Assembly: GCA_964486655.1 (NCBI GenBank)
Contig: CAZAON010000168.1
Span: forward strand, 1-21,974
DNA: 21,974 nt
Direction of reading: 5' to 3'
From: JADKIH01 sp964486655
GTDB lineage: Bacteria > Bacteroidota > Bacteroidia > AKYH767-A > 2013-40CM-41-45
Shown: in pieces, positions 8,705-15,855 of the stretch
Layout of the letters: each line of letters starts with the position of its first letter
How positions within the stretch are numbered: the first letter of the stretch is position 1
Notes under the pieces: generated by a model
What the model saw: the letters and a program-made list of their open reading frames with translations, nothing else
Told to the model about the DNA's origin: nothing
Database searches by the model: none
Translations under genes and position numbers: made by a program

Positions 8705-11200
8705 TCACCGTTTGACAAGCCTCAGGAACTGTGTTTCGGTAGCCGATTTGATTTCAATGATGTACAATCCGCTGCTCAAACCTGACAAATTCAGCTGATT
8801 GATTTCTTTCGTACCATCGAGACTTAGTTGTTGAATTTCTTTGCCGTCGGTTGTACGTATGATTAGTTGTGATTCTCCAACAATGTCGCCTGCGATGTAG
8901 ATGTTGTCGTTAGCGGGATTCGGGAATATCGAATACTGGCTGGCGCGTTTATTATATTTAACCGGTACAACTTCACTGAACGTATATGTTCCGTCGTAAT
9001 CGGTTTGTCTCAGTCTGTAATATGAAATTCCGTAAGTCGGATTCGGATCGGTCAAATTGTAGTTTCTTACTTCCGAACTATTGCCCGCTCCGTCGATTGT
9101 TCCTATTTCAAAAAACTCAAAACCATCAATGCTCTTCTCAACAGTGAAGTACTGGTTGTTAATTTCAGTCGCCGTTGCCCAGACAATATCAACCTGCTTT
9201 TCTTCCGGTCTTGCTTCGAATGTTAACAGCTCGATTGGCAATGGTGAAGTCAGGCTAGTAAGCGTCCATGCCGTATTGTAATAAGTAAATGATCCGACTG
9301 TAACTTTGTTTGTTATTGCGGGAACGCCGTATTGATTAAGGTTCCATACCGAAAATGCCCCTGCCCAGAATTGTGCTTTGAGATGCAACGGATCGGGATC
9401 CATGTCAGGCAATTCAGAAGTCCTGTAGCTGAATGCGACTGAATCAATTGTTGTCGGAGCAGTAGAGGAAACTTCCCAGAAACGATCAACCGTATAATGC
9501 CTGTTGTCAGGATTGTTATAAATATTAAAATACGCCCAGAGATTTGATACGGCAGTCGGTGTAGTAGGCCACGGTAAATTAGTTGGAGGAGTATTGTAAG
9601 TTGAAAACGTAAGGTCTCCGATATTTGATGCTGTTGTTTTAGTCACTACAACGGGAACATAATTCGCCGCTCCGCCCGGAGGCACTCCGAAAGGATAGGT
9701 ATATGTTCCAATTCCTGTGTTTATCCGCCAGACAATTTTTGAACTGTTGTCTGTCTTTTCTGAAACAATGTATCTGCTGTTTGTTACGCCGGTAATTCCT
9801 GTTGTGGCAAAGTTTCTTACAGTGAGTGCATTCGAATTCAGATCAACATAACCGTTACTGGCAAAAATCAACTGTGTGATGACATCGACCGGATTATTGA
9901 ATTGCAAAAACGATCCTGTCTTCTGATAGCGGAGTATGTTATATACTTCGCCGCCCGGACAACTTATTGTTTCGAGTAAGGCGCCATTGAAATAAACTGT
10001 TGTTGACTTTTCGGCAAAACCTGTCTGATTATAATTGGACCAGTTTCCGCCGATAAAAATAAGACTGTTGGCAGGGTTCGGGTCAAGTATGGCGCTTCCT
10101 GTTATGGTAATATCATTCCGCACCCAGAGGTCGGTAAGTGTTGTAGATTTATTTCCGGTATTGGATAAAATCAGATTGTAATATCCGTTCAATGCCGCAC
10201 CACCAAACTCTGATCTCACTCTCACGGTTTGTGTACCTGCTGCCGAATATTCTACTGTACTTCCATTGTTATAGATGAAAGAATTATTGCTTCCGATATT
10301 TCCTGCAAGCGAACTCCATGCGGGTGTTCCCGTAATATCCAGTTTTCCGCCGGAGTTTACGGTAAGTGAATGCAATGCTAAACCGCTTGCACTTGCTACG
10401 ATCTCATTCGCCTGAACAAGTCCGTTTATGATCCAGGTGCAGGTATATGCCGGAGAAACATTATTTGTTGTCAGATAAAGTTTTCCGGAAATGATCAGCG
10501 TTCCGTTAATTGTAAATACTCCTCCCGCATCTCCCGCTAACAATCCGTCAATTCCGTCTATAGCCACATTTCCGATATTCGGACCATTAGGCACTAATGT
10601 AACCGTGCAAAATGCGTTAATTGTTACATTCAAATTTGTACCCGGTGATGCATTGTAAAGCTGTGTTCCACTCACAGAATTCCATCGCAGATTAATATTC
10701 ATTGCAATGAAAATATTTGTGGTGGTGTTAACAGAAGTATTTTTTCTCATCCTTGAAGCATCAAATTGCCCGATGCCGTTGATCGTACAAGTCGGCCCTT
10801 CTAGTCCGAATGAAATATTATCAAAGATCGCCCCGTTACCAATCTGTCCGTTACAAACTATAGCCGTACCGTAAACATAGATGTAGACATTCGAGCCTCC
10901 GCCGTTATTGGACCAGAGCTTCGCCGTTGTTTCTACAATCAAATTTTTGCAACTATAAATCGAACCTACGGGTGTAATAACATTTGTTCCTGCAAGTATC
11001 CAGACATTGTTCGTTGATACGGGAGTTGTACCAACAGGTGTCCACGTCGCACCATTCCAGGTGCCCCAGATTGAATTACTCCAGTTACCCGATGAAATGG
11101 ATCCATAATCCCCAACAGCATATTGAGCGAAAGACTTGCCGGAGAAAAAAAACAACAGGCAGACAATCAAAGAAAAACGATGTAATTTAATTTTACTCAA
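8705..11200 (-). CDS. T9SS-secreted protein with beta-rich N-terminal region and C-terminal sorting domain
   Basis: This 831-residue protein has a signal peptide (basic start, hydrophobic core, FAQ cleavage region at about 24-26). A long, Asn/Thr/Gly-rich region follows, about 27-480, with short repeated beta-strand patterns suggestive of a beta-helix or stacked sheet. The region at about 670-750 resembles a module common before sorting domains (ATEINN, then YYRLRQTDYDG). The last 75 or so residues match the T9SS type A sorting domain: FPNPAND near its start, then SGLYIIEI, ending in LVKR. The start appears to be TTG: the codon just before it but one is an in-frame TGA and the next in-frame ATG is about 150 residues into the protein, after the signal peptide. 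Its stop lies 36 bp before the giant gene, so the two are probably co-transcribed. No enzymatic motif was recognised; a surface or matrix role is inferred. Confidence 0.88.
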   Translation of the reverse strand: MSKIKLHRFSLIVCLLFFFSGKSFAQYAVGDYGSISSGNWSNSIWGTWNGATWTPVGTTPVSTNNVWILAGTNVITPVGSIYSCKNLIVETTAKLWSNNGGGSNVYIYVYGTAIVCNGQIGNGAIFDNISFGLEGPTCTINGIGQFDASRMRKNTSVNTTTNIFIAMNINLRWNSVSGTQLYNASPGTNLNVTINAFCTVTLVPNGPNIGNVAIDGIDGLLAGDAGGVFTINGTLIISGKLYLTTNNVSPAYTCTWIINGLVQANEIVASASGLALHSLTVNSGGKLDITGTPAWSSLAGNIGSNNSFIYNNGSTVEYSAAGTQTVRVRSEFGGAALNGYYNLILSNTGNKSTTLTDLWVRNDITITGSAILDPNPANSLIFIGGNWSNYNQTGFAEKSTTVYFNGALLETISCPGGEVYNILRYQKTGSFLQFNNPVDVITQLIFASNGYVDLNSNALTVRNFATTGITGVTNSRYIVSEKTDNSSKIVWRINTGIGTYTYPFGVPPGGAANYVPVVVTKTTASNIGDLTFSTYNTPPTNLPWPTTPTAVSNLWAYFNIYNNPDNRHYTVDRFWEVSSTAPTTIDSVAFSYRTSELPDMDPDPLHLKAQFWAGAFSVWNLNQYGVPAITNKVTVGSFTYYNTAWTLTSLTSPLPIELLTFEARPEEKQVDIVWATATEINNQYFTVEKSIDGFEFFEIGTIDGAGNSSEVRNYNLTDPNPTYGISYYRLRQTDYDGTYTFSEVVPVKYNKRASQYSIFPNPANDNIYIAGDIVGESQLIIRTTDGKEIQQLSLDGTKEINQLNLSGLSSGLYIIEIKSATETQFLRLVKR

Positions 11201-11446
11201 CGTTCATTAATTTAAATACCAATTTTTCACCCCAACTTAACATTCATACCAAATAACAAGTATGCGGGGTGTTTAACATACTTATTTCCCGAAATTTAGG
11301 AACCTAATTTATGCAAAAGAAGGATATAAAAGCCTTTTTTTTGATTAAGGGGCCGTTAAATTATCATTATCACTCATATAATGACAAAATCCTGATTTTT
11401 GAGCTAAATTTCAACGTATTTACCTCATGTGCCGGGTCCCGAATTG
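11201..11446. other. Intergenic region upstream of the T9SS gene pair
   Basis: This 246-bp AT-rich gap separates the end of the SixA gene from the start of the 831-codon gene. It should hold the promoter of the surface-protein pair. The best -7 candidate on the minus strand is TAAATTTC at 11291-11298, one base off TAnnTTTG. A 7-bp inverted repeat lies at 11258-11283. I saw no convincing terminator for the SixA gene; an A/T-rich run near 11331-11343 lacks a usable stem. Confidence 0.5.
11258..11283. promoter_or_regulatory. Inverted repeat AAGTATG-N12-CATACTT
   Basis: Perfect 7-bp arms at 11258-11264 and 11277-11283 flank a 12-nt spacer. If the weak -7 box at 11291-11298 is used, the repeat lies at or just after the minus-strand transcription start, about 60 nt before the TTG start codon of the 831-residue protein. 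It could be an operator or a 5' stem-loop in the leader; the sequence does not decide between these, and chance is not excluded. Confidence 0.35.
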
Positions 11447-11938
11447 TCAGGTTTTTGGCGAGAATATGGCCATTAACGCGCTTGTGGCACTACGGATATG
11501 TTCCCATGAATCCGCATCGATTTTAAAAACGGCAACCGAACCCGGCGAAACGTCGCCATAGTCCTGCCCGGCAAAGCGTGTTATCAACTCACTGATGGTC
11601 GGATTGTGGCCGAAAATCAACACGGTTTCTATTGATTTGTCAACAACTGAAATAACTTCAAGATGTGATCCCGCATCGCCGGGATATAAACTGTTTTCAA
11701 GCTGAACGGCTGAACGGCTATGGTTAACTCTGTCTGAAAATATCCATGCGGTGCTGATTGTTCGCACCGACGGACTGCTTATGAACAAAGTGTTTCTTTT
11801 CGCATAGGGAATTATTTCAACACTCATTTGATAAGCCTGCTCATAGCCGATAATGCTTAACGGCCTGTCAATGTCTTTTAAAGATGTTCCTTCCGCTTTT
11901 TTTGCTTTAGCGTGTCTGACAAGAATGAGATATTTCAT
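11447..11938 (-). CDS. sixA: SixA-type histidine phosphatase
   Basis: This 163-residue protein belongs to the short branch of the histidine phosphatase superfamily, whose members remove phosphate from phosphohistidine or small phosphoesters. The N-terminus MKYLILVRHAKA carries the catalytic RHx motif (Arg8, His9, the phosphorylated His in the family). A further conserved Arg lies in SSPSVRT (Arg59) and the second histidine in FGHNP (His111). The length is typical of SixA. There is no signal peptide or membrane segment, so it is cytoplasmic. The ATG is fixed by the family-typical start just before the RHA motif. It lies 49 bp after yeiH on the same strand but has its own -7 box immediately before the start codon. 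The physiological substrate cannot be told from sequence. Confidence 0.9.
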   Translation of the reverse strand: MKYLILVRHAKAKKAEGTSLKDIDRPLSIIGYEQAYQMSVEIIPYAKRNTLFISSPSVRTISTAWIFSDRVNHSRSAVQLENSLYPGDAGSHLEVISVVDKSIETVLIFGHNPTISELITRFAGQDYGDVSPGSVAVFKIDADSWEHIRSATSALMAIFSPKT

Positions 11939-11942
11939 GGCA

Positions 11943-11950
11943 CAAAGCTA
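11943..11950 (-). promoter_or_regulatory. Promoter -7 box TAGCTTTG of the SixA gene
   Basis: On the minus strand, TAGCTTTG fits the Bacteroidota -7 consensus TAnnTTTG. It ends only 4 nt before the ATG at 11938, so the transcript would have a leader of a few bases or none. Two TGAATTCA palindromes lie just upstream at 11962-11969 and 11983-11990. No clear -33 TTTG was found at the usual spacing. Confidence 0.5.
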
Positions 11951-11961
11951 AGTTGATTCGA

Positions 11962-11990
11962 TGAATTCATTTAACGCGCAATTGAATTCA
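11962..11990. promoter_or_regulatory. Two TGAATTCA palindromes 21 bp apart upstream of sixA
   Basis: Copies at 11962-11969 and 11983-11990 are spaced by 21 bp, two helical turns, on the same DNA face. They sit roughly 25 and 46 bp upstream of the expected sixA transcription start. The distal copy overlaps the yeiH stop codon. The spacing fits cooperative binding of a dimeric regulator, but no regulator gene is adjacent. Confidence 0.3.
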
Positions 11991-12932
11991 ATTTCCAACA
12001 ATCAACAACAACGATCCAACTAAAATAAAAACCCACAATAAAACACCTTGCAGCAAGGGGCGAAAACCAACTTTCTTTAATCGTGATGGTGTAATGCCTA
12101 ATCCGATCAAAAAGAGGGTAAGGCTGAATCCCACCTTCGATACGGTTAAAATGTTAGCCGTAAAAATTTCGGGTAAGCCTACATATGAATTTATCAATGA
12201 AGCAACGACGAACATTAAAATAAACCATGGGAATGCCGAGGCCTTGCTTTGTTTTTTGAAGATGATTGATGTAATTATTGCCAGTGGTATTATCCATAAC
12301 GCCCTTGCCAGCTTTATTGTCGTTGCTACCATCAATGCCTCGTTGCCATAACGCGATGCTGCACCTACGACCGAACTGGTATCATGAATGGCAATAGCCG
12401 CCCATAGTCCGAATTGTTCCTGGCTGAGATTAAATGCATGTCCGATTACCGGAAAAATAAAAAGTGCCACTGCATTCAGAATAAAAACCGTTCCTATACT
12501 TACCGAAACATCGTTCTCATCGGCCTCGACAACCTGGCTGATGGCGGCAATGGCACTGCCACCGCAAATCGCCGTGCCTACGCTGATAAGATAAGAAATC
12601 AGCCTGTCCACTCGCAGTAATTTTCCGATTATAAATCCCATCGCAATTGCCACGCCTATCGTCAGAAGGGTGAAAATAAATCCGTCGCTCCCGGCTTGCA
12701 GCACTTTCTGAAAATCCATGCCGAAACCCAGTCCGATAATGGAAATCTGCAACAGGTACTTCGTAAGTGTCTTTGTTTGTTTTGGAAAGGGGTTGCCGAA
12801 TATCATGACTCCAATAAGTCCGATTAATAAGGCCACCGTCGGAGGTAATTGGAAAACAATAATCAGCAGGAAGCTGACTGCCATGAAGGCTTTGCCATAT
12901 TTAAATAAAACGGGGCTCCCGGGATCGGACAT
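11988..12932 (-). CDS. yeiH: YeiH/UPF0324-family membrane protein, putative sulfur-oxyanion exporter
   Basis: This 314-residue polytopic protein has about nine or ten hydrophobic segments across its whole length. Family-typical stretches include GLGFGMDF (near residue 68), GTAICGGSAIAA (near 119), HDTSSVVGAAS (near 184), KLARALWIIP (near 208) and LIGLGI near the C-terminus. The family is usually annotated as a putative sulfate exporter; the substrate is not firmly established. The start at 12932 is supported by a TAnnTTTG box 18 bp upstream. The gene is divergent from a persulfide dioxygenase/rhodanese-thioredoxin pair across a 112-bp gap, which fits export of sulfite, sulfate or thiosulfate produced by sulfide oxidation. 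That role is inferred from context. Confidence 0.88.
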   Translation of the reverse strand: MSDPGSPVLFKYGKAFMAVSFLLIIVFQLPPTVALLIGLIGVMIFGNPFPKQTKTLTKYLLQISIIGLGFGMDFQKVLQAGSDGFIFTLLTIGVAIAMGFIIGKLLRVDRLISYLISVGTAICGGSAIAAISQVVEADENDVSVSIGTVFILNAVALFIFPVIGHAFNLSQEQFGLWAAIAIHDTSSVVGAASRYGNEALMVATTIKLARALWIIPLAIITSIIFKKQSKASAFPWFILMFVVASLINSYVGLPEIFTANILTVSKVGFSLTLFLIGLGITPSRLKKVGFRPLLQGVLLWVFILVGSLLLIVGN

Positions 12933-12949
12933 CAGAGATTAAAAGTTGA

Positions 12950-12957
12950 CAAAGGTA
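12950..12957 (-). promoter_or_regulatory. Promoter -7 box TACCTTTG of yeiH
   Basis: The minus-strand octamer TACCTTTG matches TAnnTTTG and lies 17 bp before the yeiH ATG. A minus-strand TTTG (12975-12978) lies 17 bp further upstream and could be the -33 element, though the spacing is a little short. The divergent gene has its own box at 13017-13024, so the two promoters are back to back. Confidence 0.6.
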
Positions 12958-13016
12958 TTTTTTTATTGAATCGTCAAAATGCAACTAATGTTACAGTGAA
13001 ATTGCCATCAAGTGCC

Positions 13017-13024
13017 TATCTTTG
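13017..13024 (+). promoter_or_regulatory. Promoter -7 box TATCTTTG of the MBL-rhodanese/thioredoxin operon
   Basis: TATCTTTG is a full match to TAnnTTTG and ends 20 bp before the ATG at 13045. Transcription would start near 13030, which rules against the in-frame GTG at 13012 as the start codon and supports the ATG. No clear -33 element was seen. Confidence 0.65.
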
Positions 13025-13044
13025 CGGAACTTAATCAGAAAAAT

Positions 13045-14439
13045 ATGTTTATTCAACAGCTTTATACCAATTGCCTTGCAGAGGCCGCTTATTACATAGA
13101 ATCAAATGGCGAAGCCGCTATTATAGATCCGATCCGCGAGATTGATTCTTATATCGCTTTGGCTAATAGCCGTAATGCAAAAATTAAGTATGTTTTCGAA
13201 ACGCATTTTCATGCCGATTTTGTATCCGGCCATATTGATCTTGCAAAAAAAACGGGGGCTTCAATTGTCTTCGGTCCACTGGCCGAAACTTCTTATAAAG
13301 CGTACTATGCCAAAGACGGAGAAGAATTCAAAATAGGTGATCTGACTATCCGAACATTACATACTCCGGGACACACTCCTGAATCAACAAGTTATCTTTT
13401 ACTTGATGAAAGTTACCAGGAATACTGTGTGTTCACCGGTGACACGCTTTTTGTCGGCGATGTAGGCAGACCCGATCTTCTTGACGGCAAAATGACAAGT
13501 GAAGAGCTTGCCGGTATGTTATACGAATCTCTTAACAGCAAAATAAAAACTCTTCCCGATGAAGTGATTGTATATCCCGCTCACGGTCCGGGTTCATCGT
13601 GCGGAAAAAACATTGGCAAAGAAACATGGAGTACGATCGGCCAGCAGAAAAAAACGAATTATGCCATGGCCGACATGAGCAAAGAAAATTTTATCAAAGC
13701 GGTCACTGAGGGATTAACTGCCCCGCCTGCGTATTTTTTCCAGGATGCCCGTATCAATAAAGAGGGTTATGAATCGATTGATCATGTAATCAGCCGTAAC
13801 AAAAAACCCCTGAATCCAGCTCAGTTCGAAGCTGAAATGAAAGAAGGTGTTATGATTCTTGACACAAGAAATCCCGAAGATTTTGAAACGGGTTTCATCA
13901 AGGGTTCTATTAATATCGGACTGAACGGAATGTTTGCTATCTGGGTCGGAACGATTCTGAATATTAAAACTCCGCTCTTATTGGTCTGCGACGCGGGAAA
14001 AGAAGAAGAGACCGTTATTCGTCTGGCCCGTGTTGGCTTTGAAAAAATAAACGGATATCTGGCAGGAGGAATACAGGCATGGAAGCAGGCGGGAAAACCT
14101 GTTGATACGGTTAAATCAGTTGATCCGGGCATGTTCGCTCAAAAAGTAATGAATGACGACGTAAATGTTCTTGATGTAAGAAAGTTTACTGAAGCTGAGC
14201 TTGGACATATTCCAAGTGCGACTGTAATTCCATTGGCAGAGCTTGAGAAAAACATTAACACCCTTGATCCATCTGAAACGTATTATGTTCATTGTGCGGG
14301 AGGCTACCGTTCGATGGTTGCGGCTTCAATTCTACAGGCACATGGTTTCAAAAATGTAATTAATGTTCTTGGCGGCTGGAATAAGATAAAAGAACAAGGT
14401 GTGTCTGTTGCGGTCGGCGCCCCATTAAATGTAGTCTGA
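13045..14439 (+). CDS. Persulfide dioxygenase-like MBL protein fused to two rhodanese domains
   Basis: This cytoplasmic protein is 464 residues counted from the ATG at 13045. I prefer that start over the in-frame GTG at 13012, which lies upstream of the likely transcription start. Residues 1-245 form a metallo-beta-lactamase fold of the ETHE1/CstB type: THFHAD (His54, His56, Asp58), His110 in HTPGH, Asp133 in FTGDTLF, His180 in YPAHGPG, plus Cys186 in SSCGK. Enzymes of this type oxidise persulfides to sulfite using iron. Rhodanese domain 1 (about 255-355) keeps Cys315 but its loop reads CDAGKEE, lacking the usual Arg-Ser. Rhodanese domain 2 (about 362-458) has the canonical loop CAGGYRS with Cys417, so sulfur transfer most likely uses this domain. 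The architecture matches CstB-like dioxygenase-sulfurtransferases. It is first in an operon with a thioredoxin and divergent from yeiH. Substrate (glutathione, bacillithiol, CoA or low-molecular-weight persulfide) is unknown. Confidence 0.9.
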   Translation: MFIQQLYTNCLAEAAYYIESNGEAAIIDPIREIDSYIALANSRNAKIKYVFETHFHADFVSGHIDLAKKTGASIVFGPLAETSYKAYYAKDGEEFKIGDLTIRTLHTPGHTPESTSYLLLDESYQEYCVFTGDTLFVGDVGRPDLLDGKMTSEELAGMLYESLNSKIKTLPDEVIVYPAHGPGSSCGKNIGKETWSTIGQQKKTNYAMADMSKENFIKAVTEGLTAPPAYFFQDARINKEGYESIDHVISRNKKPLNPAQFEAEMKEGVMILDTRNPEDFETGFIKGSINIGLNGMFAIWVGTILNIKTPLLLVCDAGKEEETVIRLARVGFEKINGYLAGGIQAWKQAGKPVDTVKSVDPGMFAQKVMNDDVNVLDVRKFTEAELGHIPSATVIPLAELEKNINTLDPSETYYVHCAGGYRSMVAASILQAHGFKNVINVLGGWNKIKEQGVSVAVGAPLNVV

Positions 14440-14443
14440 ATTG

Positions 14444-14758
14444 ATGAATGCTTTCTTAAACAGTCTCGTTTCAACTCATCAATTCGTCTTAATTGATTTT
14501 CATGCAACCTGGTGTGAGCCTTGTAAATGGGTAGAGCCGATATTGGTTGATGTTGACAAACATTTCGAAGGAAAAATTATCATCAGAAAAGTTGACATCG
14601 ACGAACACCCCAACACAGCGAGTGAATTGCATGTGTTAAGTGTGCCAACACTGGTTCTTTTCAAAAACGGAAAAGAAGTCTGGAGAATCCGCGGATTCGA
14701 CACAACTCCAAAAATGTTAGAAGCGCTTAGTGGGTTTGTAAACGAAACCGCCGCATAA
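14444..14758 (+). CDS. Small thioredoxin with WCEPC active site
   Basis: This is a 104-residue single-domain thioredoxin, close to the usual length, without signal peptide. The redox motif is WCEPC (Cys24, Cys27) where most thioredoxins have WCGPC; the cis-proline is Pro68 in SVPTL, and Asp18 takes the buried-acid position. I use the ATG at 14444 instead of the TTG one codon upstream. The start is 4 bp after the stop of the MBL-rhodanese gene, so the two are very likely co-transcribed, and the protein probably reduces persulfide or disulfide intermediates on that enzyme. This pairing is an inference. Glu in place of Gly may shift redox potential or partner choice. Confidence 0.9.
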   Translation: MNAFLNSLVSTHQFVLIDFHATWCEPCKWVEPILVDVDKHFEGKIIIRKVDIDEHPNTASELHVLSVPTLVLFKNGKEVWRIRGFDTTPKMLEALSGFVNETAA

Positions 14759-14807
14759 AAAAGTTTCGGCTCCCGGGTTTCACAACCCGAAACCCGAAAC
14801 CCGAAAC
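14757..14807 (-). terminator. Probable rho-independent terminator of the coiled-coil gene, with a tandem heptamer
   Basis: Read on the minus strand, three tandem GTTTCGG heptamers (14807-14787) are followed by a CGGGTT-GTGA-AACCCG hairpin (14789-14774), then CCGAAAC (14769-14763) that can pair with any of the heptamers, then six T (14762-14757). Stem plus T-run fits an intrinsic terminator for the gene ending at 14845. The T-run overlaps the thioredoxin stop codon of the convergent operon. On the plus strand the same stems exist without a T-run, so termination of the thioredoxin transcript there is less certain. Confidence 0.5.
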
Positions 14808-14844
14808 AAATTCTTCGACACCATTTGGTGCTGGCAGCCCCCCC

Positions 14845-15738
14845 CTACCTCAACACATAATTCGTCGCGCCGCTGAGATGGCCGTCAATATAAATTTCGA
14901 TCATGTATGTTCCTGCAGGGAACATTTTTTCTTCCTGCTCTTCGTAGTTCATGCAAATATTTTGTTTTGTTCCGTCGAATTGAATGACGGATGAACTGGC
15001 ATACATGACTTCTTCACCGGAAGATGTTTTAAACGTGTTTGACCCTGTACTTCGGTTTCCAACAGGCTTTCCTCCCGGTTCGGTGATCTTCAGATAAACT
15101 GTCTTCTCTCCTTTCCTGGCAATTTTGTTATCAAGGATGTCAAAACAAACTTCGAGTTTATTGGTGCGTTTTGCGATCGCAGTCTCAACATACTTTCCGC
15201 TGCTCTTTCTTTTGTATGACTTCGACTTCAGGTATTCCGCTTTAAGTTCGGATGCGGTAGCCACGGTTGTTTCGAGATTCTTATTCAGCACTTCAACATG
15301 TGTCGTGAGTTGCTCCTTGTCGCTCATCAGTTGTTTGTTCAGAATTAACAATGAGTCTATTCGTGCAAGGTATTCGTCGCGCAGAAGCTGGAGGTCGGCC
15401 AGCTGCTGAGAAAGTTTTTGATTAAGTTCTTTGGAGTTCTTTACATTGACGCCGAGCTGACGGATCTTTTTGCCCTGCTCGTCAATCTTAGCCTGGGCTT
15501 CATTCAGCAAGCTGTCGAGGTTTGCGGAAATTCCACGATACTTCTCAAGTTCCGCCTTTGAGTCGGCCAACTCTCTTTCCACATTTACGCGTTCGATGAC
15601 AAGTGTGTCAACCTTTTGCTCGTAAGTGTTGATCGAAGTTGTGTGGTTTCTCCACTGGTAAAAATTTAATCCGACCGATAATAATAAAAGTACAATCCAG
15701 ATTATCCCACCTTTGCGGCGTTCTTGTTGCTGTTCCAT
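14845..15738 (-). CDS. Membrane-anchored coiled-coil protein, function unknown
   Basis: This 297-residue protein begins with a short basic, Gln-rich segment, then one transmembrane helix at about residues 12-28 that probably acts as an uncleaved anchor, leaving the rest outside the cytoplasm. Residues 35-170 are a long heptad-rich coiled coil with many Glu, Lys, Leu and Gln. A Lys/Ser-rich linker follows (about 171-182), then a C-terminal globular part (about 185-297) rich in predicted beta strands, with two cysteines (ECVFD-like stretch near 198, and CMNY near 262) and an FPAGTYMIEIYIDG strand pair near the end. I do not recognise the family beyond hypothetical proteins with this layout in Bacteroidota. 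It is monocistronic between convergent thioredoxin and divergent protease genes. A scaffold or envelope-spanning role is possible; nothing shows it. Confidence 0.85.
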   Translation of the reverse strand: MEQQQERRKGGIIWIVLLLLSVGLNFYQWRNHTTSINTYEQKVDTLVIERVNVERELADSKAELEKYRGISANLDSLLNEAQAKIDEQGKKIRQLGVNVKNSKELNQKLSQQLADLQLLRDEYLARIDSLLILNKQLMSDKEQLTTHVEVLNKNLETTVATASELKAEYLKSKSYKRKSSGKYVETAIAKRTNKLEVCFDILDNKIARKGEKTVYLKITEPGGKPVGNRSTGSNTFKTSSGEEVMYASSSVIQFDGTKQNICMNYEEQEEKMFPAGTYMIEIYIDGHLSGATNYVLR

Positions 15739-15855
15739 AAGCTTAAATCGTTTTTAAAATGATTATACCGTAAAATTATAAAGGCGTTACATAAAACAAT
15801 GATTTATGTTTAAAAGTTATTAACCGGACTGAAATTTATGAATTCATCTGACAAA

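Noticed and set aside
11311..11526. Plus-strand 71-codon frame between the surface gene and sixA
   Set aside because: Its last part overlaps sixA in antisense and the rest is A/T-rich intergenic sequence without homology-like features.
13012..13044. GTG at 13012 as start of the MBL-rhodanese protein
   Set aside because: It precedes the TATCTTTG promoter box, so it would not be transcribed from that promoter. The ATG at 13045 gives the family-typical N-terminus.
14441..14443. TTG at 14441 as thioredoxin start
   Set aside because: An ATG follows immediately in frame at 14444 and is the more likely start; the difference is one residue.
14838..14845. Run of eight C beside the coiled-coil gene stop as a phase-variable tract
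   Set aside because: It lies at and just after the stop codon, so slippage would not change the reading frame of the protein in a useful way. It is only worth noting as a sequencing-error risk.
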